Shown: positions 35,530 to 45,371 of the stretch, one piece after another | Layout: every line of letters starts with the position of its first letter | How positions within the stretch are numbered: position 1 is the stretch's first letter | Assembly: GCF_002909255.1 (NCBI RefSeq) | Contig: NZ_PIOB01000001.1 | Coordinates: 620,001-684,000, forward strand | From: Arenibacter hampyeongensis | GTDB taxonomy: Bacteria; Bacteroidota; Bacteroidia; Flavobacteriales; Flavobacteriaceae | Direction: 5' to 3' | DNA length: 64,000 bases | Program-made: the position numbers and the translations under genes | Notes under the pieces: model-generated | The model's input: the letters and a program-made list of their open reading frames with translations, nothing else | Told to the model about the DNA's origin: nothing | The model's database searches: none

Positions 35530-36627
35530 TCAAAAGTCGAACCTTAACTGAACCGTGAGTATTTTTTGTGCCAGAGGTTCGTTCTTTTCCGTATTTAAAT
35601 TAGAGAGGGATATCCCTAATAGCCGAACAGAATTTTCCATTTTATCCTGGTACAGTAATTCTTTGGTAGTTTCCAGGATCAGAGATTTTTCAGCAATAAA
35701 ATAGGGGAGGGTCTTACTTCGTGTTTGCAGGGAGAAATCGCTATATTTTATTTTCAAGGTTACCGTTTTACCAGAAATCTTTGCTTTTTTTAGCCTCTTC
35801 TCCAGTTCCACGGCAATGCTTTCCAATCGCTGTAGCATAAAGATTTCACTGCTTAGGTTTTCGTCAAAAGTACGTTCCGCTCCTACAGATTTAGGGATCC
35901 TGTTGGGCTTTACCTCACTGTTGTGAATTCCCCTTACCACATTATAATAGTATTCGCCACTTTTTCCAAAATTCTCCTTTAGAAATTCTATGGATTTACC
36001 CTTAAGGTCTTTACCGGTAAAAATACCCAGTTGATACATTTTATCTGCCGTAACTTTCCCTACGCCATAGAATTTCCGAATTTCCAATTCTTCCAAAAAG
36101 GAAATAACTTCCTCAGGATTAACTGTTTTTTGGCCATTGGGCTTATTGTAATCACTGGCTACCTTGGCAATAAATTTATTAATGGAAATACCGGCGGAGG
36201 CTGTTAATCCCACTTCTTCAAAAATACGTTGTCTTATTTCCTCTGCTATGAGGGAAGCAGAGGGATTGCCTTTTTTGTTGATGGTAACGTCCAAATAGGC
36301 CTCGTCCAAAGAAAGAGGTTCCACCAGATCCGTATAATCATAGAAAATGTTTCTGATTTTAAGGGAAATCTCCTTGTAACGTGCAAAACGGGGAGGCACA
36401 AAGATTAAATTGGGGCAGTTTTTTTTGGCCATATAGCCGCTCATGGCACTACGTACCCCAAATTTTCTAGCTTCGTAACTGGCAGCAGAAACCACACCCC
36501 TTTTTTCGGCCCCACCAACCGCTAAGGGCTTACCTTTTAGATCAGGATTATCCATTTGTTCTACGGAGGCGTAAAACGCGTCCATGTCTACATGAATTAT
36601 TTTTCGTTGTGGGAAATCCGATTTCAT
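35530..36627 (-). CDS. dinB: DNA polymerase IV
   Basis: A 365-residue Y-family translesion polymerase. The metal-binding motifs are IHVDMDAFYASVEQ near residues 10-23 and LSLDEAYLDV near 104-113. The helix-hairpin-helix thumb (KFYGVGKVTADKMYQLG) and little-finger region follow. It copies past damaged bases with low fidelity. I see no clear SOS box. It stands alone, divergent from the epimerase-like gene 60 bp away. Confidence 0.95.
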   Translation of the reverse strand: MKSDFPQRKIIHVDMDAFYASVEQMDNPDLKGKPLAVGGAEKRGVVSAASYEARKFGVRSAMSGYMAKKNCPNLIFVPPRFARYKEISLKIRNIFYDYTDLVEPLSLDEAYLDVTINKKGNPSASLIAEEIRQRIFEEVGLTASAGISINKFIAKVASDYNKPNGQKTVNPEEVISFLEELEIRKFYGVGKVTADKMYQLGIFTGKDLKGKSIEFLKENFGKSGEYYYNVVRGIHNSEVKPNRIPKSVGAERTFDENLSSEIFMLQRLESIAVELEKRLKKAKISGKTVTLKIKYSDFSLQTRSKTLPYFIAEKSLILETTKELLYQDKMENSVRLLGISLSNLNTEKNEPLAQKILTVQLRFDF

Positions 36628-36687
36628 AGCGTAAATTTATAATAAGTTAGCGCTAGTGGGGTCCAATAAAAATGTTAAACATTATAA

Positions 36688-37389
36688 ATGGTTAAGGAAC
36701 AGGTTAAATTAGAAAAAAAATCGGCCATAATATTGGGGGCTACAGGGCTTACGGGCGGATTTCTTTTACAGAAGCTGTTACAAGACGATCGTTATGATAA
36801 AATAAGGATTTTTTCCAGGACCCAGATTGGATTTTCGCACCCTAAGTTGGAGGAACATGTAGGTAACCTTTTCAAATTGGAAAGTTTTAAGATCCATTTC
36901 CTAGCGGATGAGGTATACTGTTGTATTGGAACTACCAAAGCAAAAACTCCCGATACCGAAATGTATAAAGATATAGATTTTGGGATACCGGTCTCTGCAG
37001 CCAAAATGTGTCGATCCAATGGAATAAAAACGTTTTTGGTTATTTCGGCTATGGGAGCCAATTCCAAAAGTGGCGTTGCCTACAATAGGTTAAAAGGAGA
37101 AATGGAAGAGGCGGTCTTAAATTTTAACATTCACAAGATTCACATTTTACAACCTTCCTTAATAGACGGAAATAGGAAAGAGAAACGTACCGGGGAGTGG
37201 ATAGCCAAAAAGTTCATGAAGTTATTTAATTTTGTCCTGGTCGGACCTTTGGAGAAGTTTAGGTCTATCCACCCAGAGGTAATTGCGGACACTATGGTTT
37301 GGTTGGCCAACAATAATTATGACAAGGTTAGAATCCAGTCCGATGAAATTAAGAATATTTGCTATAAGCATTCGAACAATACTTTTTAA
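36688..37389 (+). CDS. NAD(P)-binding epimerase-like oxidoreductase
   Basis: A 233-residue Rossmann-fold protein of the atypical SDR group, similar in layout to the Htatip2-like subgroup. The cofactor motif is ILGATGLTGGFLLQKL near 15-30, with the conserved YCCIGTTKAKTPD and a YNRLKGEMEE segment holding the YxxxK-type Lys. The reaction is unknown. It is followed after 13 bp by the CYTH gene. Confidence 0.82.
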   Translation: MVKEQVKLEKKSAIILGATGLTGGFLLQKLLQDDRYDKIRIFSRTQIGFSHPKLEEHVGNLFKLESFKIHFLADEVYCCIGTTKAKTPDTEMYKDIDFGIPVSAAKMCRSNGIKTFLVISAMGANSKSGVAYNRLKGEMEEAVLNFNIHKIHILQPSLIDGNRKEKRTGEWIAKKFMKLFNFVLVGPLEKFRSIHPEVIADTMVWLANNNYDKVRIQSDEIKNICYKHSNNTF

Positions 37390-37402
37390 CCAACTTTAAT
37401 AA

Positions 37403-37876
37403 ATGATAGAAATAGAGCGTAAATTTTTAGTGAAGTCGGAAGCTTTTAAAACAGACGCTATTCAAAAGGAAAGAATTGTACAAGGTTTTTTAAATACAGA
37501 TCCCTTGAGGACAGTAAGGGTAAGGATCAAGGGAGACAAAGGATATATGACCGTAAAGGGAAAGGGCAACCATAATGGTACCACGCGCTTTGAATGGGAA
37601 AAGGAAATTTCCATTAAGGAGGCGGATGCCTTGATTAAATTGTCTGAGCCCGGGGTAATAGATAAGCTGAGATACTATATTGAGGTGGGGAAACATATAT
37701 TTGAGGTGGACGAATTTTTTGGAGATAATTCGGGATTGATAGTAGCGGAAATTGAATTGGAACACGAAGAGGAGGATTTTTTAAAGCCTCAATGGTTGGG
37801 GGATGAAGTAACTGCAGATATCAAATATTACAATTCGCAGTTGAGTAAAAACCCTTTTAAGACATGGAAAAAATAA
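37403..37876 (+). CDS. CYTH domain protein (triphosphate tunnel metalloenzyme)
   Basis: A 157-residue CYTH protein starting with the signature MIEIERKFLV (ExExK). Alternating charged residues for the triphosphate tunnel follow (RVRIKGDKGYMTVKG, RFEWEKEI). Bacterial members of this length hydrolyse inorganic triphosphate or nucleotide triphosphates; which one applies here cannot be read. Its last 13 bases overlap the start of the next gene. Confidence 0.9.
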   Translation: MIEIERKFLVKSEAFKTDAIQKERIVQGFLNTDPLRTVRVRIKGDKGYMTVKGKGNHNGTTRFEWEKEISIKEADALIKLSEPGVIDKLRYYIEVGKHIFEVDEFFGDNSGLIVAEIELEHEEEDFLKPQWLGDEVTADIKYYNSQLSKNPFKTWKK

Positions 37877-38367
37877 GAATTTTATTTGTATTTCTATTGT
37901 GGGGGCTGTTATGGTCCTGTAAGGATTCGGAAGCGGTACCGGTTGTAACAGTAAGGCAACAGGATGTTGTTAAGGCAATTTCTATGGCCGAATTAAAAAA
38001 GAGTTTGGAAGAAAAGGGATTTCAAACCTTCGATTATGTAGATGAAAAGACCAAGGATACCATTTTGATGCAGCAATATTTTATCGCCTTTTTAAAGAGT
38101 GGTCCTAATCGCTCACAATCCAAGGCGGAGGCAGATAGTCTACAGGCCTTGCATTTGGCCCATTTGGGCAGAATGTACGAGGAGGGATTTGCGGATATTT
38201 CTGGTCCTTTTGGGGATGATGGTGATATTCGCGGTATTACGATCTACAACGTGCCTACCCAAAAAATGGCGGATAGTTTGGCCAATATGGATCCAATGGC
38301 AAAATCGGGAAGGCTGGTTATAGAAATCCATCCATGGTGGGCGGCAAAAGGGTTTATGTTAAGATAG
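37864..38367 (+). CDS. YciI-like lipoprotein
   Basis: A 167-residue lipoprotein (lipobox LWSC, Cys19). The C-terminal ~100 residues resemble the YciI/YCII fold (FIAFLKSGPNRSQ, HLAHLGRMYEEGFADISGPFG). YciI proteins are ferredoxin-like dimers usually found in the cytoplasm, so an exported lipidated one is unusual. The function is unknown. It overlaps the CYTH gene by 13 nt in another frame, so the pair is translationally coupled. Confidence 0.75.
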   Translation: MEKIRILFVFLLWGLLWSCKDSEAVPVVTVRQQDVVKAISMAELKKSLEEKGFQTFDYVDEKTKDTILMQQYFIAFLKSGPNRSQSKAEADSLQALHLAHLGRMYEEGFADISGPFGDDGDIRGITIYNVPTQKMADSLANMDPMAKSGRLVIEIHPWWAAKGFMLR

Positions 38368-38471
38368 CTTGGAATTCAAAATTATCCATTGCAACCCCAC
38401 TGATATTTTCCAACCCCATTTAAAAAGGGGAATAATTCCACTTTCCCTTCAAGCTGGGTAAAACCTTGTAT

Positions 38472-39878
38472 TTATTGCCACCCACCGCCCAAGGAACGAT
38501 ACAATTCCACTACGGATTGAAGTTGTTGCAATTTATTATCTATAACATTTAGTTCGGCATTCAATGCATTCTGCCTTGCGGTCAACAAATCCAAATAGGT
38601 GCCAAATCCATTGTTTAAAAGTATCTCGGAATTAAGTTCTGCAGTGCGTAAGGATTCGACCTCATTTTGTCTGAATTCATATTTTTTGGTTTCAGCTTCA
38701 TATTCATAAAGTGCATTGGATACTTCCTGCCCCGCGGCCAAAAGCGTTTTCTTAAAGTTTAATAGGCTTTCTTCCTGTTGGGCTTTGGCCACTTCATATT
38801 GGGTCTTTATCCTTCTTTTGTTGAAAATAGGCTGTGTTATTCCACTAACCAAGGTAGCAAACAAAGATCCGGAACTGAACCACTCTTGAAATTCCAAACT
38901 TTGGAATCCTCCGGTTCCAGTCAAGGTTAGAGAAGGATAAAAATTGCTTTTGGCTACATTCGAAAGTTCAAAGGCATTGGTCAAATCGTATTCCGCGGCA
39001 AGTACGTCCGGTCTATTGGCCAATAGTAGTGCGGGCAGACCTAAATCCAAATTCTTGGTTAATTTTTGTTGTTCCAAAGAACCGCGGGCTATGGAAATGA
39101 CCGGTTTTCCTAAAAGGATGGATAGGACGTTTTCGGTTCTAAAAATGTTTTTTTCTATATCTATGAGCAAGGCTTGTGTATTATACAACTGTGCAGCCGT
39201 TTGATCTACTGCAACTTGTGTTACAGTGCCCGCTTCCTTTAAAGCATTTATAGTTTCCAAGCTTCTTTTTCTGTTCTCAATGGTTTCTTCAGCAACCCTG
39301 TGTTGATCATCCAAAGCCATTAATAGATAATAGTTGGAAGCAATTTTGGCTATAAGCTGTGTTTTAACCGCTTGGTGGGCTGCATTGGATTGTAAATAGG
39401 TCGCATTCGTGGCTCTTTGGTTACTGCGTATCTTTCCCCAAATATCGGCTTCCCAGGATAAACCGCCGGAAAGCTCAAATTGCTCCAAAGATCCACTAAA
39501 AACAGAGCCAAACTGACTGTTTTTGGATAATTCCTGGTGAGTCATCGAGGCTTTTAGGTCCAAAGAGGGTAGATACCCATTTCTTCCCTGTTTCATATAA
39601 GCTTCGGCCATGGTTACCTGTTGAAGGGCAATTCTAATATCAAGATTATTTTGAAGCCCCTCTTCAATTATCTGCAATAATTGAGGGTCGGAAAATAGTT
39701 CTTTCCAGGATATGGAAGCCAATGACGTACTGTCCAGGGAATGTTGTTGTTCCGTACGGTACAAATCATCTAACTCCTCCAAGTTGGGCCGTTCGTAATT
39801 CTTGGCCACAAAACAGGATTGCAAAGTCAATGCAAGGAGCAACAACACTGAAAGTTTATAGGGAAATATTTTTTTCAT
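38472..39878 (-). CDS. RND efflux outer-membrane channel, NodT/OprM type
   Basis: A 468-residue outer-membrane factor of the TolC/OprM family. It is a lipoprotein (lipobox LQSC, Cys22) with the usual two repeats of long helices and beta strands (about 60-260 and 270-465). ATG 39878 is preferred over the TTG one codon earlier. It forms the outer channel for the pump encoded upstream; the pump gene stops 76 bp before this gene starts. Confidence 0.93.
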   Translation of the reverse strand: MKKIFPYKLSVLLLLALTLQSCFVAKNYERPNLEELDDLYRTEQQHSLDSTSLASISWKELFSDPQLLQIIEEGLQNNLDIRIALQQVTMAEAYMKQGRNGYLPSLDLKASMTHQELSKNSQFGSVFSGSLEQFELSGGLSWEADIWGKIRSNQRATNATYLQSNAAHQAVKTQLIAKIASNYYLLMALDDQHRVAEETIENRKRSLETINALKEAGTVTQVAVDQTAAQLYNTQALLIDIEKNIFRTENVLSILLGKPVISIARGSLEQQKLTKNLDLGLPALLLANRPDVLAAEYDLTNAFELSNVAKSNFYPSLTLTGTGGFQSLEFQEWFSSGSLFATLVSGITQPIFNKRRIKTQYEVAKAQQEESLLNFKKTLLAAGQEVSNALYEYEAETKKYEFRQNEVESLRTAELNSEILLNNGFGTYLDLLTARQNALNAELNVIDNKLQQLQSVVELYRSLGGGWQ

Positions 39879-39953
39879 CAACTGATATTTATTGTTTTTA
39901 AGGTCAATTTCCTATGATAATGGATAAACCTAAAATTATATAAGCCTCATGTT

Positions 39954-42900
39954 TTACTTATTTAAAAATTCTTTTTGCAATTGTCCGTCATGTCCCGTTT
40001 CTTTAAGGGCAACAGGTACGCCCGTAATTCTCTCTTGTAACCACTGAAAGACAATAAACAATACGGGGATAATAAAGACGCCAAATACGGTTCCAATTAA
40101 CATGCCTCCGGCTGCACCTGTTCCAATGGCGTTGTTACCGGCAGCTCCTACACCTTTGGCCAATACCAAGGGCATTAGACCAAGTATAAAGGCAAAGGAG
40201 GTCATTAAAATTGGCCTTAATCTGGCTTTGGCTCCCTGGATGGCCGATTCGGATAATGAGAGTCCCTGTCTCCTTCTCTGAAGCGCGAACTCCACAATAA
40301 GGATGGCATTTTTTGCCAGTAGCCCAATCAACATAATTAAGGCAATTTGGAAGTAGATATTGTTTTCCAACCCGGCAAATTTGGTCGATAAAAAGGCACC
40401 CATAACCCCTATTGGCAAAGACAACAATACCGAAAGTGGCAATAAATAACTTTCATACTGCGCTGCTAGAAAGAAATACACAAATACGATACTCAATAGA
40501 AATATTACACCAGATTGACCTGCTGAGGCAATTTCCTCACGGGTAATACCTGAAAAAGCAACTTCATAATTGTTAGGAAGATGTTCTTTGGCCACTTCGT
40601 TTACGGCCTTTATGGCGTCACCAGAACTGAATCCTTTTGCTGTTGAACCATTGATGGTTACGGAATTGAACAGGTTGAAACGGCTTACTGTTTGTGGGCC
40701 GTAGACCCTATTTAAGGTAACAAACTCTGAAACTGGGGCCATTTCCCCATTGTCGTTCTTTACGAACATACTATTTAGACTGGCAATATCCTTTCTGTCC
40801 TCGGGGTCAGCTTGTACAAACACTCTAAATTGCTTCCCGAACCTGCTAAAGTCAGCGGCGTAAAATCCACCTATATAGCCTTGGAGCGTTGTAAGTATAT
40901 TGCTCACACTAACTCCGGCTTCCTTGGCTTTTGGGATATTAATATCCATTTGAAGTTGGGGAAAATTGGTGCTAAATGAATTGGACGCAAAACTTACTTC
41001 CGGACGTTGTGTTAATGAAGATATAAATTCATTGGCTGCATTGTCCAAATCCTTTAAACTACCCGAAGATCGATCTAGTAATCGCATTTCAAACCCTTCT
41101 ACAGCCCCAAATCCGGGAATACTTGGTGGGGTAAAAAATATAATTTTGGCATCGGGCGTCAGGGCTGCTTTAGCGTTTAACTGACCTAAAATGGCATCTA
41201 TGGTAGTATCTTCAGTGGTCCTATCTTCCCAGTCCTCGAGAATAATAAAGCCCATTCCATAGGAACTTCCTGAGCCTGAGAAAAAGTTTCTTCCGTTAAT
41301 GAGCGATGCCGTTCGTATCCCCTTAATGCTACTTATTTGGGTGTATAATTCCTGGGTAGCGCTATAAGTCCTATCCAATGATGCTGCCTGGGGTAGTTCT
41401 AGGTTCATAAATACTACGCCCCTGTCCTCGGTGGGGACAAAACCGGTCCTCGTAGTTTCATTGGCCCACCAAATGGCGGCACTGGCTATTACGAGTATTA
41501 CCGCGGTGATCCACTTGTGCTTTACCAAGAAGCCCAGGGATTTTATATATTTATCGGAAGTGGCCTTAAATGCTATGTTAAATGCAGTAAAGAAGCGCTG
41601 TAAGACGCCTTTCTTTTTATCCTTTTCTGTGTGTGGTTTTAAAAAAATTGCACATAAAGCTGGACTTAAGGTCAAGGCGTTTACCGCTGATATAAGAATG
41701 GCGACGATTAGGGTTACACCAAATTGTTCATAAAATACACCGGAGGGACCTTTAATAAAGGTAATTGGAATAAAAACCGCTGCCATTACCAAGGTAATGG
41801 AGATAATAGCCCCACTAATTTCACTCATTGCGGAAACTGTTGCTTTTTTGGCATCATCGTATCCATCTTCCAACTTGGCGTGGACGGCTTCCACTACCAC
41901 TATGGCATCGTCGACTACAATTCCGATGGCTAGAATAAGTGCGAATAGGGTAAGTAGATTTATGGAATAACCCAACACCCCTAGAAAGAAAAATGTTCCA
42001 ATAATGGAAACAGGAACGGAGATCGCTGGAATAAGCGTGGATTTAAAATCCTGTAAGAAAATAAATACCACCAAAAACACTAGAATAAAGGCCTCGATCA
42101 GAGTTGACTTTACCTTGTTGATCGACGCAGTAAGAAATTTGTTGGTATCATAGTTTATTAGATACTCCACACCTTCGGGGAAATTCTCCTGTAATCGATC
42201 TAGTTCAACATAAAGGTTTTCAATAATTTCCTGGGCATTGGAACCTGGGGTTTGGAAAACTCCAAAATTGATTCCAGGATAACCCTTTGACCGAGATGTA
42301 GAGCTATAGGAAAAAGCTTCAAGTTCAACTTTTGCCACATCCTTTAAACGTAAAAATTGGCCGTTATCAAGCGCTTTAATAATGATGTCCTGATATTCTT
42401 CCGCGGACTTGTATCTACCCTTGTATTTAATTACATATTCAAAGGATTGCCCTGCATTTTGGCCTAGAGATCCTGCGGCAGCTTCCAGACTTTGTTCATT
42501 AATGGCTTGGACCACCTCGGTGGTAGTAAGGCCATAGGAAGCCAATTTTACTGGGTCTATCCATACCCTCATGGAGTAATCTTTTGCGCCGAAAACATTC
42601 ACGGCACCTACCCCATTAATTCGTTGAATTTCAGGTTTAACATTTATATTCAGGTAGTTCTGTACAAAAGTATCATCGTAATCCGGATTGGTGGAGTACA
42701 ACGCTACGTACATAAGGGCCGAACTCTGCTGCTTTTGGGTAATTACACCTGATCTTATTACCTCTGACGGTAAAAGCGCATTTGCCCTGGAAACCCTGTT
42801 TTGAACGTTTACCGCCGCTATGTCCGGGTCAACACCTTGTTCAAAAAATACAGTTATGTTGGCACTCCCGTCATTACTTGCAGAAGAGGTCAAGTAGGTC

Positions 42901-43124
42901 ATTCCTTCCACCCCGTTGATCTGTTCCTCGATCGGGACAATTACACTTTCCAAAATGGTCTCTGCATTGGCACCGGGGTAGTTGGCGGAAACCTGAACAG
43001 TAGGTGGCGCTATATCCGGATATTGTGTGACCGGTAAGCTAGATAGGCCTAAAATACCCAACAGCATTATAATAATTGATATGACTGTTGAAAGGACTGG
43101 CCTTTCAATAAATGTTTTAAGCAT
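39954..43124 (-). CDS. RND multidrug efflux transporter, HAE1/AcrB type
   Basis: A 1056-residue inner-membrane proton-driven exporter. The N-terminus (FIERPVLSTVISIIIMLLG) and TM4 with the paired Asp (GIVVDDAIVVVEAVHAKLE) are typical. So is the Lys of LIGLLAKNAILIVEF in TM10. The protein is full length with both periplasmic porter loops. It exports hydrophobic drugs or bile-like compounds with the adaptor (43131) and outer channel (38472). It is 6 bp after the adaptor gene in a regulator-adaptor-pump-channel operon. Confidence 0.96.
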   Translation of the reverse strand: MLKTFIERPVLSTVISIIIMLLGILGLSSLPVTQYPDIAPPTVQVSANYPGANAETILESVIVPIEEQINGVEGMTYLTSSASNDGSANITVFFEQGVDPDIAAVNVQNRVSRANALLPSEVIRSGVITQKQQSSALMYVALYSTNPDYDDTFVQNYLNINVKPEIQRINGVGAVNVFGAKDYSMRVWIDPVKLASYGLTTTEVVQAINEQSLEAAAGSLGQNAGQSFEYVIKYKGRYKSAEEYQDIIIKALDNGQFLRLKDVAKVELEAFSYSSTSRSKGYPGINFGVFQTPGSNAQEIIENLYVELDRLQENFPEGVEYLINYDTNKFLTASINKVKSTLIEAFILVFLVVFIFLQDFKSTLIPAISVPVSIIGTFFFLGVLGYSINLLTLFALILAIGIVVDDAIVVVEAVHAKLEDGYDDAKKATVSAMSEISGAIISITLVMAAVFIPITFIKGPSGVFYEQFGVTLIVAILISAVNALTLSPALCAIFLKPHTEKDKKKGVLQRFFTAFNIAFKATSDKYIKSLGFLVKHKWITAVILVIASAAIWWANETTRTGFVPTEDRGVVFMNLELPQAASLDRTYSATQELYTQISSIKGIRTASLINGRNFFSGSGSSYGMGFIILEDWEDRTTEDTTIDAILGQLNAKAALTPDAKIIFFTPPSIPGFGAVEGFEMRLLDRSSGSLKDLDNAANEFISSLTQRPEVSFASNSFSTNFPQLQMDINIPKAKEAGVSVSNILTTLQGYIGGFYAADFSRFGKQFRVFVQADPEDRKDIASLNSMFVKNDNGEMAPVSEFVTLNRVYGPQTVSRFNLFNSVTINGSTAKGFSSGDAIKAVNEVAKEHLPNNYEVAFSGITREEIASAGQSGVIFLLSIVFVYFFLAAQYESYLLPLSVLLSLPIGVMGAFLSTKFAGLENNIYFQIALIMLIGLLAKNAILIVEFALQRRRQGLSLSESAIQGAKARLRPILMTSFAFILGLMPLVLAKGVGAAGNNAIGTGAAGGMLIGTVFGVFIIPVLFIVFQWLQERITGVPVALKETGHDGQLQKEFLNK

Positions 43125-43130
43125 ATTACG

Positions 43131-44240
43131 TTATTTAAAAACTTTATTGAACGAGTTTAAAATGCTATCCAAGCTTGTTAATTGGGGAATAATTTTTGTT
43201 CCCGGACGGGCAGAGCCCACACCTTTGGCCAAGATTTGATCGCCTTCGTTCAATCCCTCCAAAATCGTTAATCCATTTATCGTGGCAAGTGGAGTTATGG
43301 CTTTGGTGACCAGGGAATCTCCTTGTACTAGATATACAAAATTTTTGTTTTGTTGCTCAAAGGTGGAAAGTGCCGGCACAGCCAATACATTTTCCAATTT
43401 TTCAGATAAAAGTAGGGTGGCACTACTGCCGTTCCTCAGAAGTCCCTGCGGATTTGGAAAGGTTGCTCTAAATTGTACGGTACCGGTATTGGGATTTATT
43501 TCGCCGCCAATGGTCTCTATTACACCCATCTCGTCATAAACCGACCCATCGGCCAATTTTAGTTGAACTTTGGGAAGGTTTTTGGCTTTTTCTTCCAAGG
43601 AGTTGCCATCTATTCTTTTGATAAAACCTATGAGGTCTTTTTCATTCATAGAGAAAAATGCATACACCTGTTCAATGCTGGAAACAGTGGTCAAAGGTTG
43701 GGAATCCTGCCCACTTACCAAATTTCCCTTTCTAAAGGCGATAGAACCTACTACTCCGTTTACGGGACTTTTTATGTTGGCATAATCTATATTCGCCGAA
43801 ATGCTCTGGTAATTACTTTTGGCTTGCTCTAAATTGGCCATGGCGGTTTGCAATTGTACCTTGCTTATAATATCCTTCTCCACCAAGGGTTTTAATTTGT
43901 CCACTTCTACCTGGGCTAAATTAATTCGGGCCTTTGCTGCTCCTGCGTCCTGTGATAAGGTCTGGGTTTCCAACCTGAACAAGGGCTGTCCCTTTTTAAC
44001 CATTTCTCCTTCATCAACAAATACTTCCTGTACATAACCAGCGACTTTGGCCCTTATTTGACTGTTGACGATCCCTTCTATACTCGCTGGATAGCTAACA
44101 AAGTTATCGACGGATGTCCTAACAACTTTAATAGTTGGATAAGGCATTGCCGATAGAGGCTTTTGAGTGGTTTCGCCTTCACCGCAATTGACGAATAAAA
44201 GGAGGCATAGGGGCACAATTAGAAAAAAAACTTTTTTCAT
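43131..44240 (-). CDS. RND efflux periplasmic adaptor subunit
   Basis: A 369-residue membrane-fusion protein with a lipoprotein signal (FVNC, Cys19). The order is beta-barrel and lipoyl half (SQIRAKVAGYVQEVFVDEGE), an alpha-hairpin coiled coil (about 90-150), the second lipoyl half (ANIKSPVNGVVG) and the membrane-proximal barrel. It links the pump to the outer channel. Its start overlaps the GbsR-type regulator stop by 4 nt (ATGA). Confidence 0.94.
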   Translation of the reverse strand: MKKVFFLIVPLCLLLFVNCGEGETTQKPLSAMPYPTIKVVRTSVDNFVSYPASIEGIVNSQIRAKVAGYVQEVFVDEGEMVKKGQPLFRLETQTLSQDAGAAKARINLAQVEVDKLKPLVEKDIISKVQLQTAMANLEQAKSNYQSISANIDYANIKSPVNGVVGSIAFRKGNLVSGQDSQPLTTVSSIEQVYAFFSMNEKDLIGFIKRIDGNSLEEKAKNLPKVQLKLADGSVYDEMGVIETIGGEINPNTGTVQFRATFPNPQGLLRNGSSATLLLSEKLENVLAVPALSTFEQQNKNFVYLVQGDSLVTKAITPLATINGLTILEGLNEGDQILAKGVGSARPGTKIIPQLTSLDSILNSFNKVFK

Positions 44241-44740
44241 ATGGTATCGGAATTAAATGTTTTTTGAAGGTTTTCTTTAAGTTGAATTAGATTTTTAATA
44301 AAATCGTCTATAAATAGGGCGTAATTTTTAGTGTATTGCAGGCCTCGATTATTTTCAGCAGTAATATCCTTTTTTTGATAAAGCTTCTTTTTAAAATCAT
44401 AAACCTTTAAGTGAATGTTCTTCTCTTTTTCCCACTGCTCGATCTTTTTGTCCAACTGTACAAAAATATCATCGGGAGCAATTTTGAAATAACGCTTTCG
44501 GTTACCTGGTTTTGTAAAGTAAACAACTCTTCCTTGGGTTTGTAATAATTGTAAATTGGTGGATACCGAGCTTTTACAGGATTCCAATCCTTCGATAATC
44601 TCATCGAAGGCAAGACCTTCCTTGTCTGTCAAGATCAACATAGAAAATATTCTTGCTGATAAAGGCGATAATATCTTGTTTTGTTCAAAATAAACCCCCA
44701 ACTCTTCGGTAAGATTTTGTATTTCGGTATTGGGTTCCAC
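44237..44740 (-). CDS. GbsR/MarR family transcriptional regulator of the efflux operon
   Basis: A 167-residue winged-helix regulator (LSPLSARIFSMLILTDKEG, then SCKSSVSTNLQLLQTQGRV). A C-terminal dimerisation helix follows. I start it at GTG 44740, which gives the family-like beginning (V)EPNTEIQNLTEELGVYFEQ. The TTG at 44767 of the longer frame lies inside the exact -7 promoter box, so it cannot be translated from that promoter. It probably represses its own operon through the inverted repeat just upstream. The pump adaptor gene overlaps it by 4 nt. Confidence 0.85.
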   Translation of the reverse strand: MEPNTEIQNLTEELGVYFEQNKILSPLSARIFSMLILTDKEGLAFDEIIEGLESCKSSVSTNLQLLQTQGRVVYFTKPGNRKRYFKIAPDDIFVQLDKKIEQWEKEKNIHLKVYDFKKKLYQKKDITAENNRGLQYTKNYALFIDDFIKNLIQLKENLQKTFNSDTI

Positions 44741-44764
44741 AAAAAGTACGTTTAAATAAGGAGG

Positions 44765-44798
44765 CAAAAGTACAATTGGTTCGGTAAAAAACGAACCA
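44765..44798 (-). promoter_or_regulatory. Promoter and operator of the efflux operon
   Basis: Read leftward, an exact -7 box TACTTTTG lies at 44765-44772. Directly upstream, TGGTTCG and CGAACCA (44777-44783 and 44792-44798) form a perfect inverted repeat with an 8-bp spacer, placed over the -33 region. This is where the product of the first gene would bind to block transcription. Confidence 0.6.
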
Positions 44799-44846
44799 GC
44801 ATTGGGTTAATGTTTTGTTAATTTGAACAATGAGGCATCTTTGGGG

Positions 44847-45242
44847 TTATTTGGCCAGTACACCTTCCAATTCCATTACAGGGATTGGACTTAGATTGGA
44901 TTCGCTAATAGTGTATTTTTCGAAGAAAAATCGCTTTTCATAAAGTTTGTCATCTGCAAAAAAAGTAACGAAAAATTCATTGTTAAAAGCTAAAATATCT
45001 TCCTGCAACACCTCTATCTTTCGGTACTCCTTAGGGGGGATGTCTCCCAGACCGTGGCGCATAGTTGATGTTTTTCTATCTCCTTCGTAGCCGTTGGAGA
45101 CGGCTATTACCGCTACAATTACAGTATCCCTGTCGTTAATAATATAGGCATTCCAATTTTTTTCCAAGAACTCCTTGTTCCATTCAGGGATAATGGCCAC
45201 ATGTACATTTTTTGCAATCGGAATTTCTATATCTTTTTTCAC
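44847..45242 (-). CDS. Conserved flavobacterial protein of unknown function
   Basis: A 131-residue cytoplasmic-looking protein with no signal peptide and no motif I recognise. It begins at GTG 45242 with a GGAGGAGG run upstream; no in-frame ATG is available nearby. The composition is mixed alpha/beta with hydrophobic strands (NAYIINDRDTVIVAVIAVSN). It lies 129 bp downstream of pheS on the same strand. I do not assign a function. Confidence 0.6.
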   Translation of the reverse strand: MKKDIEIPIAKNVHVAIIPEWNKEFLEKNWNAYIINDRDTVIVAVIAVSNGYEGDRKTSTMRHGLGDIPPKEYRKIEVLQEDILAFNNEFFVTFFADDKLYEKRFFFEKYTISESNLSPIPVMELEGVLAK

Positions 45243-45371
45243 TTGGGCGATAAATGTTTCCTCCTCCTTCCAATTGTCATTGTTGGGGGAATTTTGTTAA
45301 TCTATTCTTTAAAACCGGCCCACTTTCAATAAACCAATTTATTGCCAACTCTTCCTAGCTCTATTGGAAAA

